This document shows positions 8,067-16,235 of a DNA stretch of 57,082 nucleotides, one piece after another. Made by a program: the position numbers and the translations under genes. This DNA is from JBOCEF01 sp047610385 (GTDB lineage Bacteria > Pseudomonadota > Alphaproteobacteria > Rhodobacterales > Rhodobacteraceae), in contig JBLGAC010000025.1 of the NCBI GenBank assembly GCA_047610385.1, forward strand, positions 1-57,082, written 5' to 3'. Numbering within the stretch: the first letter of the stretch is position 1; the number at the start of each line of letters is the position of its first letter. Below the pieces are notes generated by a model that was given only the letters and a program-made list of their open reading frames with translations, searched no databases and was not told where the DNA came from.

Positions 8067-9409
8067 TTGGCGGCCTCTTTCATTTCGACTTGGAACCGAT
8101 CCAACGACCGGATCAGGCCGGACATGATTTCTTCAAGGTCATCTTCGGTCAGGATCATCGGCGGGGCCACCAGGAAATGATCCCCGTCATGGCCACCGCG
8201 TGAGCGGCGCGCATAAATGATCAAACCTTCTTCATGGGCGATGTCCACCAGCCGGTTGTAGGCATTCAGGCCCTTGGGCAATGGCGCGCGGGTGCCCCGG
8301 TCGCTGACCAGCTCAAACGCCAGCAGCAGCCCGGTGCCGCGCACATCACCGATGAAGCCATAACGCTGCATCAGCGCGGTCAGGCGGGCCTTCAGCTTGG
8401 CGCCCATGTGGGCGGCGTTGGCCATCAGGTTCTGGTCTTCAACCTCTTGGATCACCGCCAGACCGGCGGCGCAGGCCAGCGGGTTGCCCGCATAAGTAAA
8501 GCCGTGCAAAAACCCGCCCCCGTCCAGCACCGGATCCACGATCCGGTCATGGGCGATCATCGCCCCCAGCGGCGCGTAGCCCGCGGCAAAGCCTTTGCTG
8601 ACGGCGATGATGTCGGGCGCGACGCCATCCTTTTCGGCGGCAAAGAACGTGCCGGTGCGCCCGCCACCGGACATCACCTCATCATGGATCAGCAAGATGC
8701 CGTAGCGGTCGCAGATGTCGCGGATGCGCGCCAGATACCCAGGCGGGTTCAGCAATGCACCGGTTGACGCGCCGCCCACAGGTTCCACGATAAACGCCAG
8801 CACCGTCTCAGGCCCTTCTTGCAGGATCTGCGCCTCAAGCATGTCGGCGTAATGGTGGCCGGTCGCCTCCGCATCCGGGTCCAGACCATCGAGCCATGCG
8901 CGCGGCGCGGGGATTTTTGGCATGGTGCGCATCATCGGCTCAAACGGCGCGGACAGCGGCGGATAGCCAGTGACCGCCAGCGCCCCCAGCGTGCAGCCGT
9001 GATAGGACGGATAGCGTGAGATCACCTTCCAACGCTGCGCCTGCCCGACGGCCAGCGCCCATTGGCGCGCCAGCTTCATGGCGCTTTCCACCGCCTCTGA
9101 CCCGCCTGAGACGAAGAACACGCGCTCTAACCCCTCAGGCGCCAGCCCGGCGGTTTTGGCGGCCAGCTGTTCGGCAGGCTCAGTTTCAAAATGCAGACGA
9201 TAGCCGAAGGTGGCCTTGTCCATCTGCTGCTTCATCGCATCGAGAACCCGCGGGTTCGAATGGCCGATATTGCACACCATCGCGCCCGAAGATCCGTCGA
9301 GATAGCGTTTCCCCTCAACGTCCCAGATATGGACGCCGCGGGCCTCGGCCAACATCGGGCGGCGGGCGCGGGATTGGTAGAACAGGTGGCTTTTTGCAGG
9401 CTGGGTCAT
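8063..9409 (-). CDS. Class III pyridoxal-phosphate aminotransferase (operon member)
   Basis: 448-residue omega/beta-amino acid aminotransferase family protein, cytoplasmic. Visible blocks are VFFVSGGSEAVESAMKLAR, SYHGCTLGALAVTGY, LLIHDEVMSGGGRTG (PLP-pyridine aspartate) and the internal aldimine lysine in IIAVSKGFAAGYAPLGA. ATG 9409 was chosen because it has GGGAGG six bases upstream and forms an ATGA overlap with the stop of the ATPase gene; an in-frame start nine codons earlier lacks this. It feeds directly into the BKACE gene, so the simplest reading is conversion of a beta-amino acid to a beta-keto acid, although a terminal amine of a polyamine is an alternative. Confidence 0.93.
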   Translation of the reverse strand: MTQPAKSHLFYQSRARRPMLAEARGVHIWDVEGKRYLDGSSGAMVCNIGHSNPRVLDAMKQQMDKATFGYRLHFETEPAEQLAAKTAGLAPEGLERVFFVSGGSEAVESAMKLARQWALAVGQAQRWKVISRYPSYHGCTLGALAVTGYPPLSAPFEPMMRTMPKIPAPRAWLDGLDPDAEATGHHYADMLEAQILQEGPETVLAFIVEPVGGASTGALLNPPGYLARIRDICDRYGILLIHDEVMSGGGRTGTFFAAEKDGVAPDIIAVSKGFAAGYAPLGAMIAHDRIVDPVLDGGGFLHGFTYAGNPLACAAGLAVIQEVEDQNLMANAAHMGAKLKARLTALMQRYGFIGDVRGTGLLLAFELVSDRGTRAPLPKGLNAYNRLVDIAHEEGLIIYARRSRGGHDGDHFLVAPPMILTEDDLEEIMSGLIRSLDRFQVEMKEAAK

Positions 9410-10491
9410 GGGGTGCCTCCCGGCAGGGCGGCGCAATCGCGCGGGCGCAGATGGACCGACACGGCCTCGCCGGCACGAAACGGGCGGGCGTCGATCATGT
9501 TGATGGCCTGAAGCTGGACGCCCGCAACGGTGATGAAATAGCGCGCGGCCTGGCCCTGATAATCAACGGTGTCGACCATGCCATCGACGGCGACGGCACC
9601 TTGCGGATCGGTGCCTTGCGGGGTCAGCAGCAGCTTTTCCGCACGCACCACCAATTTGGCCGGGCCAGGACCGCTGAGCGCGGTGGCGCGGGCGGCAGGC
9701 ACCGCGATCCGCCCAAAGCCCGGCACATCAAGCGCGGCGCCGGTGCCATCGATGCCCACGCACGTCCCGGGCAGGATATTGGACGCGCCCAGGAACCGCG
9801 CCACGAATTCCGATGCCGGGGCGTTGTAGACGTCCTCAGGCGCGCCGGTCTGTTCAACCCGGCCATCGGACATCACGACGATGCGGTCGGACATGGCCAG
9901 CGCCTCGCCCTGATCGTGGGTCACAAAGATGGTGGTGACGCCGATGCGGGCCTGAATGCGTTTAAGCTCCACCCGCATGTCTTCGCGCAGGTTGGCGTCA
10001 AGCGCCGATAGCGGCTCATCCAACAGCAACACGTCCGGTTCAATCACCACTGCGCGCGCCAAGGCGATGCGCTGCTGCTGGCCGCCGGACAATTGGCGCG
10101 GATACCGGTCGCCAAGGGTCGGCAATTGCACCAGATCAAGCGCGGCAGCCACGCGGGTCGCCATGTCAGCCTTATTCACGCCGCGGTATTTCAGCCCAAA
10201 CGCGATGTTTTCCGCGACCGTGCGGTGCGGGAACAGCGCATAGTTCTGGAACACGATGCCCAGATTGCGCTTGTGGATCGGCAGATCATTGATCCGCCGT
10301 CCCTTGATCGAAATGTCACCCTCGGTGGGGTCCAAAAGCCCCGCAACCATGCGCAGGGTCGTGGTCTTGCCGCAGCCCGATGGGCCGAGCAGGGTCACGA
10401 AATGCCCCTCAGGAATTTCAAGCGACATGGGGTGCACGGCAGTGAAGTCGCCGAAGCGTTTCACGATGTCTGTAAGGGCGACGGCGCTCAA
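9406..10491 (-). CDS. Polyamine-type ABC transporter ATP-binding protein
   Basis: 361-residue PotA/CUT1-like ATPase with Walker A GPSGCGKTTT, Q-loop FQNYALFPH, signature LSGGQQQRIALARA, Walker B VLLLDEPLSALD and H-loop VTHDQ, followed by a C-terminal TOBE domain (after ~residue 270). The frame begins with TTG; a GGGAGAAG site lies about nine bases upstream and no ATG exists before the conserved VALTDIVKRFGD, so TTG is the likely start. It energises the two permeases upstream. Its stop overlaps the aminotransferase ATG. Confidence 0.93.
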   Translation of the reverse strand: MSAVALTDIVKRFGDFTAVHPMSLEIPEGHFVTLLGPSGCGKTTTLRMVAGLLDPTEGDISIKGRRINDLPIHKRNLGIVFQNYALFPHRTVAENIAFGLKYRGVNKADMATRVAAALDLVQLPTLGDRYPRQLSGGQQQRIALARAVVIEPDVLLLDEPLSALDANLREDMRVELKRIQARIGVTTIFVTHDQGEALAMSDRIVVMSDGRVEQTGAPEDVYNAPASEFVARFLGASNILPGTCVGIDGTGAALDVPGFGRIAVPAARATALSGPGPAKLVVRAEKLLLTPQGTDPQGAVAVDGMVDTVDYQGQAARYFITVAGVQLQAINMIDARPFRAGEAVSVHLRPRDCAALPGGTP

Positions 10492-10548
10492 GGGGTCTTC
10501 TCCCGCTTAGGGGGTGATGCCCGCCCCCGGAGGGACGGGCGGAGGGGC

Positions 10549-11688
10549 TCAGTAGCCCTTCTGGACGCGGCCAAACATTTTGGACCATTCGGCCTCATTG
10601 CCGTTCCAATAGCCCGCATCAGCAAAGGTCAGGCCATCGAGCTTGCCAGTCGGGTCAAACGCCGGAAGCGTCGGGATCTTGGCACCAAGATCGACCTTGG
10701 TCGGGTCAAGTGCGGGCGGATAGTTCTGCCCCTCAGCCACCGCGATCGACGTCTCAGGCGCGAGCATGAAGTTGAGCAGCTCCTCGCACTCAGTCATCGG
10801 GGATCCCTTGATGACGAACAGGCATTCCTGCCAGCCAAAGCCGTTGGGCGGATCCATGTAGCCGATGTCGTGGCCCTGCTCCTGCAGCGCAAAGATGCGG
10901 CCGGACCAACCTTCGGTGACGTAGATCTCTTCCTCGGCCAGCAGGCTCATCAGCTCAGCGCCCGACCCCCAGTATTTCAGCAACAGGTCGCGGTGGGTGC
11001 GCACCGCGTCCCAGACCGCATCCATGTCCGTGGCGCCGTTCGGGTCCTGCCCGGTCTGAAGCGACGCATACCAGATGCGCGTGCGCCAATCGCTCCACCC
11101 ACCGATCTTGCCTTTGAGCTTGGCGTCGATCAGGATTTTCGCGCCCTTTTCCTGCATCTCCTCGTCCGAGATATACTTACGGTTATACGCAATGCCGGTG
11201 GTGCCGTAATCATAGGGCACGCAGGAAAGCTTGCCGTCCGTCACGCCGCGGAACACGTCGATCAGTTTGGGGATCACGTATTTCAGGTTGGGGATATTGG
11301 CCTCGTTCAGCTCTGAACTAAGGCCGAGATTGTGATAGCGCGCATAGTCGAACACACCCGAGAGGTGCGCGATGTTGAATTCGCCGGGCTGGCTGGCCTT
11401 GACACGCGACAGATATTCATCGCCGCCCCCGAAGGTGCCATCCACAACCGGCGTGCCGGTTTTCGCGGTGTAGGGATCGAAGGCGTGCTTGCGGAATGCC
11501 TCAGACACCACGCCGCCCCAGCCGTCAAAGCGCACTTCGCCCGCCGCCGCGCGCGCCATGCCCGCGAACGGGGTCTGCACGCCGTACGCCAGACCCGCGG
11601 CGCCGATCAGCCCCAGAAAGCTGCGCCGTTCCATACCGCCATTGAGGAATTTCTCGCGGGCGCGTTCATATCGTGTGGTGTTGTCCAT
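10549..11688 (-). CDS. Polyamine-family periplasmic binding protein, Tat-exported
   Basis: 379-residue extracellular solute-binding protein of the PotD/PotF type. The N-terminus carries a twin-arginine signal (ERRSFLGLIGAAGLAYG, Arg21-Arg22) after an unusually long charged n-region. Mature-domain features include the G-x-Y-D/PYDYGTTGIAYN block and a late NYPPALDPTKVDL segment. ATG 11688 is preceded by AGGAGAAG. It lies between the permease genes and the ATPase in the same operon. Family membership indicates a cationic amine ligand such as putrescine, spermidine or a derivative; the Asp/Glu/Trp ligand residues were not aligned. Confidence 0.92.
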   Translation of the reverse strand: MDNTTRYERAREKFLNGGMERRSFLGLIGAAGLAYGVQTPFAGMARAAAGEVRFDGWGGVVSEAFRKHAFDPYTAKTGTPVVDGTFGGGDEYLSRVKASQPGEFNIAHLSGVFDYARYHNLGLSSELNEANIPNLKYVIPKLIDVFRGVTDGKLSCVPYDYGTTGIAYNRKYISDEEMQEKGAKILIDAKLKGKIGGWSDWRTRIWYASLQTGQDPNGATDMDAVWDAVRTHRDLLLKYWGSGAELMSLLAEEEIYVTEGWSGRIFALQEQGHDIGYMDPPNGFGWQECLFVIKGSPMTECEELLNFMLAPETSIAVAEGQNYPPALDPTKVDLGAKIPTLPAFDPTGKLDGLTFADAGYWNGNEAEWSKMFGRVQKGY

Positions 11689-11724
11689 GTGACTTCTCCT
11701 GTCGGGGATGGGGGGCGCGGTCGT

Positions 11725-12510
11725 TCAGCCGCCGCGCATTGCAGACAACCGCCGCGCAAGGCCAAGGCCGAGCAGCGGCAATCCGATGGTGAGGGCGATC
11801 ATCGCGGCGCCGAGCGCGTTGATCTCTGGCGAGATCGAGTTGCGCAGCATGGCAAAGATCTGGGTGGGCACGGTCTCAACGCCGCCGGGCTTCCAAAACA
11901 GGGTGCCGGTGATGTCGTCGAAACTGATGGTGAACGCGAACAACGCGCCTGCCAGAACCGCGGGCGCCAAAAGCGGCAGCGTGATCTGGAAAAAGGTCTG
12001 GATCGGGGATGCCCCAAGCGACATGGCCGCTTCTTCGACATCACGCTTGATGCTGACAAGGCGCGCCTGCACCACCAAGATTACGAAGGGCAGCGTGAAA
12101 ATAACGTGGCCCGCCAGCAGCAGCCCAAAGCTTTTGTTGATGCCAAGAAACTTGAGGAACAACAAAAGCGCCACCGCCAGCACCACTTCGGGCACCAAAA
12201 TCGGCGCGATCAGCAGCGTTGATACCACGTTAGATCCCGGCACGCGGTACCGCACCAATGCGAGCGATGCCAAAACCCCCAGCGTGGTGGAAATGACCGC
12301 CGTCAGCCCACCAAGGATCATCGATGTGCGAAACGCGCGCAGGATCGCGTCATTTTCGGCCAATGCCACGAACCAGCGGATCGACACGCCGGTCATGGGA
12401 AAGCTGCCAAACTGGCTGGCGTTGAACGCCAACAGCACCACCACGATGATCGGCAGGAACATGAAGCCATAGACCAGCACGGTCCACGCGCGGATGATCG
12501 ACCATCCCAT
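11725..12510 (-). CDS. Polyamine-type ABC transporter permease (PotC-like)
   Basis: 261-residue inner-membrane permease with about six hydrophobic segments and the EAA coupling loop VEEAAMSLGASPIQTFFQITLPLL. The first segment VYGFMFLPIIVVVLLAFNAS and the following SIRWF motif are typical of PotC/YdcV. The ATG at 12510 overlaps the stop of the preceding permease by one base, so the two are translationally coupled. With the other permease it forms the heterodimeric channel. Confidence 0.93.
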   Translation of the reverse strand: MGWSIIRAWTVLVYGFMFLPIIVVVLLAFNASQFGSFPMTGVSIRWFVALAENDAILRAFRTSMILGGLTAVISTTLGVLASLALVRYRVPGSNVVSTLLIAPILVPEVVLAVALLLFLKFLGINKSFGLLLAGHVIFTLPFVILVVQARLVSIKRDVEEAAMSLGASPIQTFFQITLPLLAPAVLAGALFAFTISFDDITGTLFWKPGGVETVPTQIFAMLRNSISPEINALGAAMIALTIGLPLLGLGLARRLSAMRGG

Positions 12511-13376
12511 CAGCCCAGCCCCTTCATCAGCTGGCCCATGCCCATGAAACGGTTGTAGGTCAGCACCAGCGCGCCAAGCACCGCCAGCAGCAGCAGCGAC
12601 AGCGCCGACCCCAGCGGCCAGTTGAGCTGGGTGATGATCGCCTCAAACACCAGATTGGCGAACATCGCGTCGCGCGGCCCTCCTAGGATCAAGGGCGTGA
12701 TGTAAGTGCCCGCGGCCAGCACAAAACACAGCAGCCCCCCGGCCGCGAGGCCCGGCAAGGACAGCGGCAAGGTCACCTGCAAAAACGCCTGCCAGCGCGT
12801 GGCCCCGAGGGACCGGGCCGCATCCTCCAAGGTCACATCCACCCCGTCGAGCGAGACGTAGATGTTGAGCACCATGAACGGCAGCAGAAAATGCACCAGG
12901 CCGAGGATTACGGTGGTTTCATTATACAGCATCTGCAGCGGCTCAGACACGATGCCAAGCGCCATCAGACCCGAATTCAGCGCGCCTGAGACCCCGAGGA
13001 TGTTGATCCAGCTCATGGTGCGGATGATGTAGCTGATCCAGAACGGCAACATCAGAAGCAGCAGCAAGATCATCTTGTTGCCCTTTGATCGTGCAACAAA
13101 ATATGCCGCCGGATACCCCATCAGGGCACACACCACCGTGGTGATCGCCGCCATCCTGAGCGTGGAGATCAGGATGTCGCGATAAAAGCTGTCGGTCAGC
13201 GCCTCAGCCCAGTTGTCCAGATAGAACCCCGGCGTGTCGGCCCCGGTCGCGGTGCGCAGCCAGAACGAATAGACCGCGATGAAGATCAGCGGCACGATCA
13301 GCAGCAGCACGATCGCGGTCAGCGCAGGCGACAGCAGCAGCCACGGCGCGCGCCTCTCTCTTGCCTCGATCCCCAT
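12510..13376 (-). CDS. Polyamine-type ABC transporter permease (PotB-like)
   Basis: 288-residue inner-membrane permease, first gene of the nine-gene operon. It begins APWLLLSPALTAIVLLLIVP and contains the EAA loop LEDAARSLGATRWQAFLQVTLP. The frame is open upstream to 13433, but ATG 13376 is preceded by AAGGGA and starts at the conserved region, leaving about 100 bases between it and the divergent LysR gene for promoter and operator. Expression of the whole operon is therefore expected to initiate in 13377-13475 on the minus strand. Confidence 0.92.
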   Translation of the reverse strand: MGIEARERRAPWLLLSPALTAIVLLLIVPLIFIAVYSFWLRTATGADTPGFYLDNWAEALTDSFYRDILISTLRMAAITTVVCALMGYPAAYFVARSKGNKMILLLLLMLPFWISYIIRTMSWINILGVSGALNSGLMALGIVSEPLQMLYNETTVILGLVHFLLPFMVLNIYVSLDGVDVTLEDAARSLGATRWQAFLQVTLPLSLPGLAAGGLLCFVLAAGTYITPLILGGPRDAMFANLVFEAIITQLNWPLGSALSLLLLAVLGALVLTYNRFMGMGQLMKGLG

Positions 13377-13462
13377 TTCGGTCGGTCCCTTACGCATTTT
13401 GCGATGACGGAACCGTGACAAGCGCGCGCCCATAGGGCAAATAGATAGCCTGAATGTTCAAT

Positions 13463-13477
13463 ATAGATGAGATCTAT
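13463..13477. promoter_or_regulatory. LysR-type operator palindrome (T-N11-A)
   Basis: ATAGAT-GAG-ATCTAT is a perfect 15-base inverted repeat containing TAGAT-N3-ATCTA, which fits the T-N11-A LysR recognition rule. A further ATAGAT lies at 13441-13446, 22 bases away on the same strand, as expected for a second half-site. The palindrome overlaps the first possible LysR start codon (13467), which argues for the start at 13476 and for negative autoregulation. It lies upstream of potB on the other strand. Confidence 0.6.
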
Positions 13478-14462
13478 GACAGCGCCGCCACGCCCCCCCG
13501 CCCTGCCACCACGCCCCGACGCTGACCGCCTGGCGCGGGAGCTGGACTGGAACCTGCTGCGCACCTTTGTGGTGCTGGCAGAAGCGTCGTCGGTGACCGA
13601 CGCGGCAGAGCGCCTGCGCCTGAAGCAGCCCACCGTGTCGGCCGCGTTAAAACGGCTAGAAGACCGGCTTGGCCGCCGCCTGATCGACCGGTCCCCAGGC
13701 CGCTATATGCTGACCGAGGCGGGAAAATTGCTGCACGCTGAGGCGGTGGAGATCCAAGGCGCGGTGCTGCGTCTGGGCACCGCAATGCGTGAGGTGACCG
13801 ACGAGGTCCGCGGCCATGTGCGCATCGCGCTGGCCAGTCATGTGGTGTGCCCGCTGCTTGATGACGCGCTGGGCGCGTTCCATGCCGCGCACCCGCGCGC
13901 CACGCTGTCGCTTGACGTAGCCTCAAGCCGGGTCGCGCGCGAATCTGTGCTGGCGCGGCGCGCGTCATTGGCGGTGTGTCTGGTGAAGGACCGCTCTCCG
14001 GCGTTGGAATACCGGCGGCTTTATCGCGAATTTTTCGCGCTGTATTGCGGCCCGCCGCATCCGCTGTTTGGCCGCGCAGGGGTGACGCGCGCGGATCTGG
14101 CCGGGCAGGCATCCGTCACCTTCATCACCGACCAGATGGATGATGCACTGCGCCCGGTGGCGCTGATGCGCGCCGCGGCAGAGCTTGACCAACGCATCGT
14201 CGGGTCATCGTCACATCTGGAGGAAGTGCGGCGGATGATCGTCGCCGGCCTCGGCATCGGGCCGCTGCCGATGCATGTGGTGCGGCGCGACGTGATGGAT
14301 GGCAGGCTGTGGCGCGTCCCCGACGCAGATGAACCCGCGGCGGTGGACGTGCATGTGTGCTGGAACCCCAAAGCGCGCAAAAACCGGGCTGAGGCCGCGT
14401 TCCTCAAATTGCTGCTCGCGCGGATCGACGCGACCCCGATGGAGGAACGGACCTACGCCTGA
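13476..14462 (+). CDS. LysR-family transcriptional regulator of the polyamine operon
   Basis: 328-residue regulator. The N-terminal winged helix-turn-helix reads LDWNLLRTFVVLAEASSVTDAAERLRLKQPTVSAALKRLEDRLG in register with the family, followed by the LysR substrate-binding domain from about residue 100 (VRIALASHVVCPLLDDALGAF). It diverges from the transporter/BKACE operon, the classical arrangement for a LysR activator whose inducer is a substrate or intermediate of the divergent pathway. An ATG three codons upstream (13467) is in frame but lies inside the operator palindrome. Its last ten bases overlap the convergent gene at 14453. Confidence 0.92.
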   Translation: MTAPPRPPALPPRPDADRLARELDWNLLRTFVVLAEASSVTDAAERLRLKQPTVSAALKRLEDRLGRRLIDRSPGRYMLTEAGKLLHAEAVEIQGAVLRLGTAMREVTDEVRGHVRIALASHVVCPLLDDALGAFHAAHPRATLSLDVASSRVARESVLARRASLAVCLVKDRSPALEYRRLYREFFALYCGPPHPLFGRAGVTRADLAGQASVTFITDQMDDALRPVALMRAAAELDQRIVGSSSHLEEVRRMIVAGLGIGPLPMHVVRRDVMDGRLWRVPDADEPAAVDVHVCWNPKARKNRAEAAFLKLLLARIDATPMEERTYA

Positions 14463-15172
14463 CGCGACGCAGCCCCACACGCGACGCCTCGGTCAAAGAA
14501 CGCGCGGGCATGCGGCCCCAGCGCTGCGACCCGGGCAGGCCCGGCGCGCAGCCCGGCACGCACCCCGATGTCAAAAAACCGGGCGCTGAGCGGCCCCGCC
14601 CCGCGCAGCGCGAACAGCGGGCGGACCACATGCACCGCACGGCGGATCAGATGTCGCTCCAGCTCAGCGCGGGCCTGCGCCGCAAAGTCGGCATCGTCGG
14701 TGGTCTGCGTGGAATGCCCGATGCGCGCGACGGCAACAGCGCCGCCCATGTCCTGAATGTCGCCGATCAGGTCCGCCATCCGTTCAAACGCGGGGCGAAG
14801 CGCGGCGAAGACCCGATTGGCGCCTTCGCGCGCCGGATCGGTCCAAAGGTCGTGCGTGGCGATCATTTCGATCAGCGGCTCGGACCGGGTGCGCAATTCC
14901 ACCCCCCAGACGTCCTGCGGCGCGACCGACAGGGCTGCGTCCAGATACGCGGCCTGCAGCCCGACAATGGCCGCTTCAAGCTCCAGCTCCAGCGCCAGGC
15001 AAATCTCGCCCCTGCGCACCAGAATGCGCGCCCCCCGGGCTGGCGATTCGAGCGAGCTGACGGCGACGCCCGGCCCCCCCTCCCGCCAGGCAAGGCCGCT
15101 GGTCCGGATGATCCAGTTGGCCCGCCTGTCAAAAATTTCCCCGGCGTGATGCGATGCGCGCTCACCCTGCAT
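14453..15172 (-). CDS. Hypothetical protein, 239 residues
   Basis: Not recognised. The start ATG has AGGGA eight bases upstream and the composition is normal for a soluble protein. The middle is rich in acidic and hydrophobic residues with probable long helices (LALELELEAAIVGLQAAYLD; AFERMADLIGDIQDMGG), and the end is Arg/Ala-rich. No signal peptide or membrane segment is evident. It is convergent with the LysR gene with a ten-base overlap and follows the hypothetical gene at 15304 by 131 bases on the same strand. A plus-strand frame over the same bases has an unnatural composition, so the minus frame is preferred. Confidence 0.6.
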   Translation of the reverse strand: MQGERASHHAGEIFDRRANWIIRTSGLAWREGGPGVAVSSLESPARGARILVRRGEICLALELELEAAIVGLQAAYLDAALSVAPQDVWGVELRTRSEPLIEMIATHDLWTDPAREGANRVFAALRPAFERMADLIGDIQDMGGAVAVARIGHSTQTTDDADFAAQARAELERHLIRRAVHVVRPLFALRGAGPLSARFFDIGVRAGLRAGPARVAALGPHARAFFDRGVACGAASRQA

Positions 15173-15303
15173 GTGACTGATCCCTTACTCGTGTCTCGGT
15201 ACGCTATGTGGATCGATCCCACGTGGATGAGAAACAATCCGTTTAAAACCGCGGGGTTACCGTCGCGTTCGTTTTGATGACGCCGCAAGACGCCCTGATA
15301 TGC

Positions 15304-15888
15304 TCAGCGCAGCGCCACTTTGCTCAGCTGCGCAGAGATGCGTGCGCGGGCCGAAACAGTCCGGTTCACCGCCTGGCAGGAGATCATGGCAAAGGCGTAG
15401 GCGGCCTTGGGATCGCCATAAGCATAAAGGTGCTGGGCCAGCGCGTCTGAGATGAGCGCAATCTGCTTGACCGTCGCGGCCGTGCTCATGGCCAGCTTGC
15501 GCGCGGTCTCCGCCCGGGCGCGCCCGGCGTCGGGGATCGCTTTGGGCCCCCGGGCCAGCAGCGCCGACATGGCCACGCGAAACGATGCGAGGATCTGGGA
15601 TGATGTTGCCTGCTTCAGCCCCGATTTCGCCCCCTCCCCCCCCAGTGCGCAGATGCAGCGCGGATCGCGGGCCGAGATGCTGGCGATGCTGCGCAGCTTG
15701 CGCGCCGCGGCCTGGTGCATCAGGCCATTGCGGATCGCATAATCAGCGAGATTGCCACTGCTGCGGCCAAAAAATTCCTCATCAATACGCTCAGCCTCGG
15801 CGATCGGGCCGCTTTGCAGGTCATGGGGCAACGCGGCGTCGTCGGCACCGGCGCGGCGTGCGGCCAATCTGGCGGCGGTGGTGATCAT
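15304..15888 (-). CDS. Hypothetical helical protein, 194 residues
   Basis: Not recognised. ATG 15888 is preceded by AAGGGA. The protein is Ala/Arg/Ser-rich and predicted mostly helical, with one cysteine cluster (DPRCICALGGEGAKSG) near residue 80 and no membrane segment. It precedes the equally unknown gene at 14453 on the same strand and may form a two-gene unit with it. The upstream 347 bases are noncoding. Confidence 0.6.
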   Translation of the reverse strand: MITTAARLAARRAGADDAALPHDLQSGPIAEAERIDEEFFGRSSGNLADYAIRNGLMHQAAARKLRSIASISARDPRCICALGGEGAKSGLKQATSSQILASFRVAMSALLARGPKAIPDAGRARAETARKLAMSTAATVKQIALISDALAQHLYAYGDPKAAYAFAMISCQAVNRTVSARARISAQLSKVALR

Positions 15889-16235
15889 CGATCTGTCCCT
15901 TCAAATTCCGTCACGCATCAACTTGCCAGTTGATCAGGCCACAGGGTCTGCGCCTGGATCAGGCAGAGCACCTTGTGCCCCGGAGTGATCAGTTAACACG
16001 CAGGCAGCCTAGCGCAGGTCTCGCTATGACAGGCAGTTCATCAAGGTAAATGAATTCGAATAAAGCCCTGAAATAGATGCAAAAACCTGCGATTTTTTCC
16101 TGCACAAGACTGGGTGGCCTTGGTGCCCTGCCTGCCCATGCAAATCAGCAGTGCTGGCGATCAGGTTGGTGACGGTCAGCAGCGATCGGTCGGTTTTGCT
16201 GGCACGCCTCAGCATCGCGGTGCCGCACTCAGCCC
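15889..16235. other. Noncoding interval between hypothetical gene and orphan binding protein
   Basis: About 350 bases without a supportable gene. It contains a palindromic GTTAAC at 15992-15997, a short A/T-richer stretch around 16040-16110 with A5/T6 runs flanking CCTGCGA, and no convincing terminator, tRNA or riboswitch. It must hold the promoter of the 15304 gene and the 3' end of the binding-protein transcript. A short frame at 16024-16281 runs back into the binding-protein gene and is not credible. Confidence 0.5.

Noticed and set aside
9245..9270. GGTTCGAAT resembling a tRNA T-loop
   Set aside because: Lies inside the class III aminotransferase gene and no acceptor, D-arm or anticodon arm can be folded around it.
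14510..15277. Plus-strand frame over the hypothetical gene at 14453
   Set aside because: Pro/Arg/Gln-rich shadow composition and no ribosome-binding site; the minus-strand frame looks natural.
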